Source: Paucibacter sp. TC2R-5
GTDB taxonomy: Bacteria; Pseudomonadota; Gammaproteobacteria; Burkholderiales; Burkholderiaceae_C
Assembly: GCF_025717605.1 (NCBI RefSeq)
Contig: NZ_JAJIRQ010000002.1
Span: forward strand, 81,884 to 145,883
DNA length: 64,000 bases
Reading direction: 5' to 3'
Shown here: one piece after another, positions 57,801-64,000 of the stretch
How the letters are laid out: every line of letters begins with the position of its first letter
How positions within the stretch are numbered: position 1 is the first letter of the stretch
The notes under the pieces: generated by a model
The model's input: only the letters and a program-made list of their open reading frames with translations
The model's database searches: none
Told to the model about the DNA's origin: nothing
Made by a program: the position numbers and the translations under genes

Positions 57801-58762
57801 AAGGTCTCAAGCGCGGCCGCGCCGGCGCGCCAGCGGTGCAAGACGGCCAACTCGCCGATGCCTATCCACATCGCCTTGTCGCGGTCCAACAGCAGCGCGT
57901 GCACCATTTGCCGAGGCAATTGCAGCGACGCCCCGAGGGAGTCGGGGCGCACGCCGTCGGGATCGACCCGCCAGGTCTGCACGCCCCCAAGCATGCCGAG
58001 CCAGAGGCGACCCTCTGCATCCAACGCCATCCGGTTCACCGGCAGTTCAGCCGGATTCAAGCGCGCCGAACTCGTGCCCTGGGCGGTACTGAAGCTGCGG
58101 CCCTCGGTGTAGCCATCTGCCCCGGCGCCGATGTGGGAGACCTTATCGGCCAGGGCCACCCAGACACCGCCGGCGCCGTCGGAGATCATTGCCGTGATGC
58201 GGCCGGGCACTCCGGTTCGGCCCGCCGGCCAAGGCGAAAACAGTTCCCGGTCGGGGTCAAGCAGGTACAGGCCACCCCTGAACGCCACCCACAAGCGCCC
58301 CGCATCGGCCGGCGCCAAGGCCAGCACAAGCCGATCGCGGTGGCTCAACTCCACCGGCGGGCGCAGCCGCGCGACCCGCTCGGTCAGCAGGTCAAGCCTG
58401 TCCAAACCGCCATTGCTGCCAACCCAAAGCACGGACCGCTGACTATCCTCCAGCAGCACCTGCACCACCCCGTTGCTCAGCGTCGTTGCTTGCAGCGGGT
58501 CATGCACAAAGCTTCTGACATGGCGGCCGTCATAGCGTGCCAAGCCGCCGGTTGTGCCCAGCCAGATCAGACCATGCCGGTCCTGCAAGCTGCTCAGCAC
58601 ATAAGGGCTGGGCAGGCCGTCTTCCAGGCCCAGCTGGGTGAAGCGCAGGCTGTTCAGCGCCTGCGCGGCCGCAGGTGGCGCAAACAGGCACAAGAGCCAC
58701 GCAAGGCCAAGCGCCAGCACCCCGCCGAAACAACTTGCCCACAAGCGAAACCAAACCCGCAT
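54815..58762 (-). CDS. propeller-domain membrane sensor histidine kinase with GAF
   Basis: A 1315-residue one-polypeptide sensor. A signal segment (1-35) leads to about 650 residues of repeated W-x-G/GGL units (for example GLIWLGTTGGLARYD), forming two seven-bladed propellers of the two-component-regulator type. Then come a Y_Y_Y domain (about 750-812), a single membrane helix (about 820-842), a coiled-coil, GAF (about 885-1045), HisKA with His1085 (GVAHELNTPLGN) and HATPase ending in GSGLGLHI. Unlike Bacteroidetes relatives there is no fused regulator. I start at MRVWFRLW (58762). It is divergent from the giant gene at 59012. Confidence 0.9.
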   Translation of the reverse strand: MRVWFRLWASCFGGVLALGLAWLLCLFAPPAAAQALNSLRFTQLGLEDGLPSPYVLSSLQDRHGLIWLGTTGGLARYDGRHVRSFVHDPLQATTLSNGVVQVLLEDSQRSVLWVGSNGGLDRLDLLTERVARLRPPVELSHRDRLVLALAPADAGRLWVAFRGGLYLLDPDRELFSPWPAGRTGVPGRITAMISDGAGGVWVALADKVSHIGAGADGYTEGRSFSTAQGTSSARLNPAELPVNRMALDAEGRLWLGMLGGVQTWRVDPDGVRPDSLGASLQLPRQMVHALLLDRDKAMWIGIGELAVLHRWRAGAAALETFRHLPGVSGSLSSDSMASLMQDRSGGLWVGSTETGVNLVDLSSRGFSNYLSIPGNTQTLSSPIVMATLLDGTEHAWVGSYGGGLNHLHLPSGKARQIALKDMPISHVKALGQAAAGRLWVGGDRGLVLFNPSLGRSQRVTFDERGGTSVSISALLPDGDAVWASSSSGLYRIEPDLTVRAYRAEAKRPGALVHSIIDSLLRDREGRLWIGSKGGLQVRDERADGFSATVPVLGASPGQVNPAIHGMRQDQQGRIWLATDQGLFELLAAADKTWALKSWRDTPGMPAGGFDSIQDALNGEIWLGSEQGLTRVRPAQREARFFGGRGLFDRGFNFAAATRGPDGSLFFGGPGLLRFWPAQLRDNPAAPKVVLSDLLILNRSLLNKAGAAMPVAASSPGLSLADLGITGPLHLAKSMTLSPRESMVSFELAALHFDRVNLNRYAWMLEGFDGDWIFGQGALGLATYTNLDAGHYRLRVKAANPDGVWSEPATLLEVTVLPPFWRTWWWRAGLALLAVLALLGAYTLRTRALQQAKQVLEQEVATRTQQLAEEKQVALGQREVAEKARRDIGLLSEIGRQITASLDVAAIQQTLYKHVQDLVDASVFGVGLLDRRQRVLNFDFVMQRGQAFKPYRRSLDAREQPAVRCALEAKELCIKSFSQDNRELSSTDGGAGRVQLQDGSEPQAARSGIYVPMLLKGEVIGIISLLSDRPDAFGTAELDILRTLGAYAAVALDNAEAYRQLQLTQAKLVEQEKLAALGSLVAGVAHELNTPLGNSLLVASTMRDVSGEFLRRMQAGGLRRSELEQFCQSNADSAGLLVRSLGAAASLVNGFKQLAVDQTSEQRRRFDLHTLCDEVALTLANRLHQGGHELRLEVPGGIEMDSYPGPLGQVLSNLVINALVHGFEGRRNGLLTLAAQTQAEGQVTIYFKDNGCGISAEHLGRIFEPFFTTKLGQGGSGLGLHICYNIVSGVLGGSISASSVAGEGASFTIIIPCLAP

Positions 58763-59011
58763 CTGCCGCGCCCCTGTTCCCGCCAAAGCTTGCGAGCTTG
58801 GCAAGCCGGAAGTATGCACGCTGAGCGTGTGTATGACGGCAATAAGAATGCGTGACAAAACAGCTCAAGTCGCAGGCTTTCGCAGGCGCAAAGGAAAGAG
58901 CCGCTCAAAGGCGGTGATACTTGCCCCCCAGCGTCCGAAGACAGGTCAATTTCCCATTCCTGAAACGTTTTCAAGCCCACGCGCCGGCCGCCATAGCAAT
59001 AAAGAAGATTC
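58763..59011. promoter_or_regulatory. divergent promoter region between the two large sensors
   Basis: These 249 bases hold both promoters. Between 58875 and 58914 two hairpins can form: GGCTTTC with GAAAGAGCC, and CCGC with GGCGG; they share bases at 58901-58902 so only one can form fully at a time. The stretch GGCGCAAAG inside recalls part of a c-di-GMP riboswitch but the rest of the consensus is missing. I see no other known motif. Confidence 0.35.
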
Positions 59012-62000
59012 ATGATCAAGCTGGAAGGCTATCTGCTCGCAGAGCCACTGTTCGAGAACACGCCGATTTCCATCCTCAAGGGCATGCGCCAAGCCGACGG
59101 GGCGCCCGTGATCGTCAAGATCCTGGCCATCGAGTTCCCCTCGCCGCTGCAGCTGGCGCGCATCCGGCATGAGTACGAACTCGTCAGCAGCCTGAACCAC
59201 CCCGGCATCATCAAGGCGCATGGGATTGAAAAATTCCAGCATTCGCTGGCCATCGTGATGGAAGATTTCGGTGGCCAGCCTTTGCGAGCCCTGGCGGCCA
59301 CGGCTGCCTTCTCCCTTCAAGACAAGCTGCTCATAGGCCGACGCATTGGCGCCATCCTCGGCGAGGTCCATCGCCAGGGCATCGTCCACAAAGACGTCAA
59401 TCCCAACAACATCCTCATCAACCCGCAGACGGGCGAGATCAAGCTGATCGACTTTGGCAACGCCACCCGCATGGCTCATGACAATGGCCAAACGAACAGC
59501 CCCGAGCATCTGGAGGGCACGCTGGCCTATATCGCGCCGGAGCAGACCGGCCGCATGAACCGGCCGGTGGACTACCGCAGCGACTACTACTCGCTGGGCA
59601 TCACGCTGTATGAGCTGCTGCTGGGTCGGCGGCCCTTCGAAGCCCAGGACGGCATGGAGCTGGTGCATCAGCACATCGCCGTCATGCCGCCCCAGTTGCA
59701 CCTGCAAGACGCCACCATCCCGGTCGCGCTAGCACGGGTGATAGACAAGCTGATGGCCAAGAATGCGGAGCAGCGCTATCAAAGCAGCGCCGGCCTCTGC
59801 GGCGACCTGGACGAATGCATCGCAGCGCTCGCCGCCGGCAGCCCGCTCGAAGGCTTCGAGCCCGGCCGCCACGAACTGCCCGAGCGCTTCAGCTTGGCCG
59901 GCCGGCTTTACGGCCGGGACGCCCAGGTCCAAAGCCTGCTGGATGCCTACGCGCGCGCCTGCGCCGGCTCGCCCGGCTTCGTGCTGGTAAGGGGTTACTC
60001 CGGCATCGGCAAATCCTCGCTGATCAACGAGATCCACAAACCGATTGCGCATAGCAGCGGCTATTTTGTCTCCGGCAAGTTCGACCAATTTCGACGCAAC
60101 ATCCCCTATGCGGCGCTGATACAGGCCTTCCAGAGCCTGCTGCACCAGATCCTGACGGAGAGCGATGCACGCATCGCGCATTGGCGCAAGCGTCTGCTCG
60201 CCGCCATGGACGGCAATGCGCGCGTCGTGATGGACGTCATTCCGGAGCTGGCGCACATCCTCGGCCCCCAGGCCGAAGTGCCTCCGCTCGCACCGCATGA
60301 AGCGCAAAACCGCTTCAACTTCTACTTGCTCAGTTTCGTGCGCGCCTTCGCGCAGGCCGAGCATCCGCTGGCGCTGTTCCTGGACGACCTGCAATGGGCC
60401 GACCAGGCCTCGCTGAACCTGCTTGAATTGCTGGGCGCCGACGAGGGCTGCCGGCACCTGCTGATCATCGGCGCCTATCGGCAGACGGACCTGGACGGCG
60501 CGCACCCATTGCATTTGGCGCTGGCACGAATCAGAAGCGCGGGCTTGGCGCTGCAGGAGATCGCGCTCGAGCAGCTGCCGCCCGAGGTCGTCCAGGAACT
60601 GGTTGCCGACACCATGTGCTGCACGTTCGAGCGGGCGCAGCCGCTGGCCGCCTTGGTCTCTCGCAAAACCGGCGGCAACCCCTTCTTCATCAACCAGCTG
60701 CTGAAGAATCTGCACGACAACGGCCTGCTGAGCTTTGATTCCGCCGCCCGCTGCTGGAGCTGGAATATCGCTCAGATCGACCGCGTCGGCATCACCGACA
60801 ACGTCGTCGAGCTGATGTCGGGCATGATCCGCAAGCTGCCCGCCGCCACGCAGCGCCTGCTGCAGATGGCCGCCTGCATAGGCAACCAGTTCACGCTGCA
60901 AGAACTGGCCGTGGTCAGCGAGGCCACACCCGCCGCCTTGGCTGAAGCCTTTCGCGCGGCCCAGCAGGCCGAGCTGGTCATCCCCATCGGTGACGAATAC
61001 AAGCTGCTGGATAGTGGCGTTAGCGCTTCCAGCGACAACAGCGGCATCACTGGCATTGGCGCCCAGACCATGCCCGATTGCCTCGTACGCTTTCGCTTCT
61101 TGCATGACCGCGTGCAGCAGGCCGCCTATGACCTGCTGAGCGAGGCCGAGAAAATGCAGGCCCACCACAGGGCAGGCACCCTGCTGCTGCAAAGCACCCC
61201 GCAAGACCAAGTCGACGACAGGTTGTTCGACATCGTCAACCACCTCAACCAAGGCCTGCCCCTGGTCAGCGATGGCGCGCTGCGCCTGCAACTCGCCGAA
61301 CTCAATCTCAGGGCCGCCGGCAAGGCCAAGCAAGCGATCGCCTACCAGCCCGCGCTGCAGTACCTGGCGGTAGCCCAGTCCCTGCACACAGGCTTGCCGC
61401 AGCGCAGCCCGCAGCTGCGCTGGCGCATCCTGTTCGAGCGCGCCGAGTGTGAACACCTGAGCGGGCAAAACGAAGCCGCGCTGCACGCCTATCGCCAAGC
61501 GCTGGAAGATGCACCGGACGAGGCGGCCCTCTCCTCGGTCTACGAGGCCCTGATTCATTTCCACACCAACACCGGCAATTTCCAGCTGGCCTACCAGACC
61601 GGGCGGGAGGCGCTCAAGCGCTTCGGCGTGTCCTTGCCTGCGGGCTTCGCCCCGCCGCTGTTCGCGCTGGACCTGGCCGAGCTGAAATGGCGCATGCGCG
61701 GCAAACAAGTCGCCGAGCTGATCGATCTGCCCCTATGCCGGGACGAACAAATGTGCAGCGCGATGCGCCTGATCGGCGCGCTGCTCAAGGCCGCCTATCA
61801 GATCCGACCCGAGCTGTGCGTCGCCAATGCCGTCAAGGCGGTCAATCTCAGCCTCAAGCACGGCACGATGGAAGACAACGCCGTCGCCTACCTCGTGTTC
61901 GGCGGCATCTTCCTCGGAGGCGTGCTCGGACGCCATCAGGCCGGCTATGAATTCGGCCAGCTCGCCCTGGCGATGAACGCGCGCTTTGACCAAGCAAAGC

Positions 62001-64000
62001 AGCGCAGCGAGATCAATTTCGTGGCCGGCTACTTCACCCATTTCTGGCTAAAACCTGCCCGCGACACCGAGGCCTATTACCGCACCGCCTTTGACAGCGG
62101 CCTGCAGACCGGCGACTTCTTTCACCTGTCCTGCGCGGCCTGCACGCTGCTGGAGAGCCAGTACATCCGCGGCGTCGCGCTGCCCGAACTGCACAAGCTC
62201 GGGCGCGACTATCTGGCCTTGATGGAGCGGATCGGCAGCCATGAGCCGGCCGACGCGATCAGGTCTGTCTTGCGCGCTGTCCAGAATCTCGAAGGCATGA
62301 CCGAGGGGCCGGCCTCGTTTGGCGACCATCACTTCAGCGAGGCCGAGTTGGTCGGCCGGCTGGAGAAGTTCTCCTCCAAGCACTTCGCGCATTTCTATTT
62401 CGTCAACAAGATGCAGACGCTGTATCTGTGGCGCCGGCCCGCCGAGGCGCTGGAGATGGCACGTCAATCGGCGCGCTATCTCAAGCATTCGCTCGCCATG
62501 TTGCACACGGTCGAGCACCATTTCTACCATGCACTGATCCTCTGCGCGGCCTTTGAGGCCAAGCCGGACGCGGCGCACCTGCGCCGGGCGCGCAAGATCC
62601 TGGCCAAGTTTGAACAATGGGCGCGGCTCAACCCCGCCAACTTCGAGCACAAGGCGCTGTTGATCCGGGCCGAGATCCAGCGCCTGAGCAAACCCGGCTA
62701 TGAGGTTGCCGATCTGTACGCACGCGCGATCCGCTCGGCCGACGAACATGGCTACCTGCAAAACAAGGCGCTGGGCAACGAATTAGCCGGTCGCTTCTTC
62801 GCATCAACCAGCCTGGTGATGTCGGCCCGCGGCCACTTGCAAGAAGCCTATTACGGCTATCAGCTCTGGGGTGCCAGCGGCATCGCCGACAGGCTGCTGA
62901 ACGACTTCCCGCAATTCCTCGGTCGACGCTCAACGCACGGCCTCTCGGAATTGCCCTTGCCGAGCGACGAGGACCTGCCCTACTCCGGCGCCCTGCAGAG
63001 CAAGGGGCAGCTGCGCTCGAATGCCAGCTTGTCGAGCGCCGGCTCGCGCCGCAAGGCCAGCCTGGACATCGAAACCATCATCAAAGCCACGCAGGCCATC
63101 TCGGGGGAAATCCGGCTGTCGACTCTGTTGCAAAAGCTGATGCTCATCATGCTGGAGAACGCCGGCGCCGAAAAAGGCTGCTTCATCCGGGTCGAACGGG
63201 GTGAGCTGACGGTCGAAGCGACGGGCTCGGTGAGCGCCGGGGTGAGCATACTCGGCGGCACGCCGCTGAACGGCGCCGACTTGCCGGTCTCGCTGGTCCA
63301 ATATGTCGCCCGCCTGGGCGTGTCCGTCGTGCTCCATGATGCGCAAGCCGACGCGCGCTTCTGGGACGATGCTTATGTGGTGCAGGCCCGGCCGCAATCG
63401 CTGCTTTGCGTGCCCGTCATCCACCAGGGTGAGTTGATTGGCGTCATCTGCCTGGAGAACAGCCAGACCAGCGGCGCCTTCACCGCCGGGCGGGTCGAAC
63501 TGCTGGGCATCTTGGCCGCACAGGCCGGCATCTCTATCGAGAACTCGCTGCTCTATGCGAACCTGGAGCAGCGCGTACAAGAGCGCACCCAAGAGCTGTC
63601 ACTGGCGACCGAGAAACTCAAGGCCGCCAATGAGGCCTTGGAAAAGCTCACCCTGATAGACACGCTCACGCAAGTCTCCAACAAGCGCCATTTCCAGCAG
63701 GTTTTTGAGGAGGAATGGAAGCGCGCCTTGCGCAACGCCAGCACGCTCACGCTGATGGTGATCGACATCGACTGCTTCAAGCCCTACAACGACAGCTACG
63801 GCCACCTTGAAGGCGACCGCTGCTTGAAGGCGGTGGCGAGCGCGCTCGCAAGCGTCGTCAACCGCGCCAGCGATCTCTTGGCGCGCTTCGGCGGGGAGGA
63901 ATTCGTCATCCTGCTGGCCGACGCCAGCCCCGAGGAAGCCCAGCTGATTGCGGCGCGCCTGCTCGAGGCCGTGCGCCAGCTGCAAATACCGCACAAGAGC
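59012..64000 (+). CDS. giant Ser/Thr kinase-AAA ATPase-GAF-GGDEF protein (partial, truncated by window end)
   Basis: At least 1663 residues, still open at the right edge. Residues 1-270 form a eukaryotic-type protein kinase: Lys36 (VIVKILA), the catalytic loop HKDVNPNN (126-133), Asp147 (IDFGN) and IAPEQTG. Residues about 300-560 carry an ATPase with Walker A GYSGIGKSS (328-336) and Walker B LFLDDLQWAD (near 457). A long helical, TPR-like region (about 800-1280) follows. A GAF domain (about 1350-1510) and a coiled-coil lead to a GGDEF domain with LTLIDTLTQVSNKRHF, GGEEF at 1627-1631 and an RASD inhibitory site. Related giant kinases usually end in histidine kinase; here the output is c-di-GMP synthesis. 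Confidence 0.93.
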   Translation, partial: MIKLEGYLLAEPLFENTPISILKGMRQADGAPVIVKILAIEFPSPLQLARIRHEYELVSSLNHPGIIKAHGIEKFQHSLAIVMEDFGGQPLRALAATAAFSLQDKLLIGRRIGAILGEVHRQGIVHKDVNPNNILINPQTGEIKLIDFGNATRMAHDNGQTNSPEHLEGTLAYIAPEQTGRMNRPVDYRSDYYSLGITLYELLLGRRPFEAQDGMELVHQHIAVMPPQLHLQDATIPVALARVIDKLMAKNAEQRYQSSAGLCGDLDECIAALAAGSPLEGFEPGRHELPERFSLAGRLYGRDAQVQSLLDAYARACAGSPGFVLVRGYSGIGKSSLINEIHKPIAHSSGYFVSGKFDQFRRNIPYAALIQAFQSLLHQILTESDARIAHWRKRLLAAMDGNARVVMDVIPELAHILGPQAEVPPLAPHEAQNRFNFYLLSFVRAFAQAEHPLALFLDDLQWADQASLNLLELLGADEGCRHLLIIGAYRQTDLDGAHPLHLALARIRSAGLALQEIALEQLPPEVVQELVADTMCCTFERAQPLAALVSRKTGGNPFFINQLLKNLHDNGLLSFDSAARCWSWNIAQIDRVGITDNVVELMSGMIRKLPAATQRLLQMAACIGNQFTLQELAVVSEATPAALAEAFRAAQQAELVIPIGDEYKLLDSGVSASSDNSGITGIGAQTMPDCLVRFRFLHDRVQQAAYDLLSEAEKMQAHHRAGTLLLQSTPQDQVDDRLFDIVNHLNQGLPLVSDGALRLQLAELNLRAAGKAKQAIAYQPALQYLAVAQSLHTGLPQRSPQLRWRILFERAECEHLSGQNEAALHAYRQALEDAPDEAALSSVYEALIHFHTNTGNFQLAYQTGREALKRFGVSLPAGFAPPLFALDLAELKWRMRGKQVAELIDLPLCRDEQMCSAMRLIGALLKAAYQIRPELCVANAVKAVNLSLKHGTMEDNAVAYLVFGGIFLGGVLGRHQAGYEFGQLALAMNARFDQAKQRSEINFVAGYFTHFWLKPARDTEAYYRTAFDSGLQTGDFFHLSCAACTLLESQYIRGVALPELHKLGRDYLALMERIGSHEPADAIRSVLRAVQNLEGMTEGPASFGDHHFSEAELVGRLEKFSSKHFAHFYFVNKMQTLYLWRRPAEALEMARQSARYLKHSLAMLHTVEHHFYHALILCAAFEAKPDAAHLRRARKILAKFEQWARLNPANFEHKALLIRAEIQRLSKPGYEVADLYARAIRSADEHGYLQNKALGNELAGRFFASTSLVMSARGHLQEAYYGYQLWGASGIADRLLNDFPQFLGRRSTHGLSELPLPSDEDLPYSGALQSKGQLRSNASLSSAGSRRKASLDIETIIKATQAISGEIRLSTLLQKLMLIMLENAGAEKGCFIRVERGELTVEATGSVSAGVSILGGTPLNGADLPVSLVQYVARLGVSVVLHDAQADARFWDDAYVVQARPQSLLCVPVIHQGELIGVICLENSQTSGAFTAGRVELLGILAAQAGISIENSLLYANLEQRVQERTQELSLATEKLKAANEALEKLTLIDTLTQVSNKRHFQQVFEEEWKRALRNASTLTLMVIDIDCFKPYNDSYGHLEGDRCLKAVASALASVVNRASDLLARFGGEEFVILLADASPEEAQLIAARLLEAVRQLQIPHKS

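Noticed and set aside
58875-58920. Possible c-di-GMP riboswitch upstream of the giant gene
   Set aside because: Only GGCGCAAAG resembles the GEMM core; the partner segment with the GGUAGCxGGGUUACCGAUGG-type end is absent. Kept only as an unnamed structured leader.
59729-61708. A 659-codon open frame on the minus strand
   Set aside because: It is antisense to the giant kinase-ATPase gene, whose motifs are clear. High GC keeps the opposite frame free of stops; the peptide is low-complexity and matches nothing.

Overview
The window looks like chromosome of a high-GC betaproteobacterium of the order Burkholderiales, probably of the Rubrivivax/Leptothrix/Roseateles/Paucibacter group. This is inferred from family content rather than a database match: a PhaM-type PHA-granule regulator, a DUF3567 protein, the non-enteric gshA family, an S-adenosylhomocysteine (SAH) riboswitch in front of half of a split methionine synthase, and a PEP-CTERM protein. 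Coding density is high. I see no rRNA, tRNA, CRISPR array, transposase, integrase or prophage genes.

Layout. 0-3 kb: a LysE-type exporter and a YgeA-type amino-acid racemase, divergent from a MocR regulator. 3-9.3 kb: an atypical response regulator coupled to a hydratase, ABC-F protein Uup, a small Ala-rich exported protein, and an AraC regulator divergent from a cytochrome P450. 9.3-13.4 kb: a tight operon benE-gshB-frmA-fghA (glutathione synthesis plus glutathione-dependent formaldehyde oxidation). 13.4-18.1 kb: a class II glutamine amidotransferase, gshA followed by kup, and a single-domain response regulator. 18.1-21 kb: a nitrogen operon (TorF-like porin, glnK, amtB) behind a clear sigma-54 promoter and an NtrC-like site. 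21-30 kb: comM/yifB, then methionine synthase split into two genes, with a degenerate HD-GYP gene on the opposite strand between them and an SAH riboswitch only in front of the second half; then ProQ and DUF4197. 30-42 kb: a FAH-family protein, DUF3108, DUF3567, a two-module AAA+ ATPase, a retropepsin-like protease overlapping TraB/GumN, PhaM, and a glycolate-oxidase operon glcD-glcE-methyltransferase-glcF. 42-48.7 kb: pssA, a Crp/Fnr regulator divergent from a NarX/NarL-like two-component pair, a PEP-CTERM protein, and an alpha/beta hydrolase that appears to lack its nucleophile.

48.7-64 kb is rich in signalling genes. Two paralogous orphan periplasmic binding proteins flank a PAS-GGDEF diguanylate cyclase. 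Then come a PafA-like phosphatase lipoprotein and a 1315-residue propeller sensor kinase. Divergent from that kinase is a giant gene that runs off the right edge: Ser/Thr kinase, AAA-type ATPase, long helical-repeat region, GAF and GGDEF in one chain of at least 1663 residues. This is the most unusual object in the window.

Genes that appear to work together: glutathione synthesis (gshA, gshB) with formaldehyde removal (frmA, fghA); ammonium uptake (amtB) with its PII protein and a porin under nitrogen control; the two metH halves, which need balanced expression but have different upstream control; glycolate oxidation by GlcDEF; and several c-di-GMP proteins. Start codons were chosen from ribosome binding sites, family lengths and overlaps. 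Domain calls come from motif reading only, with no search run.
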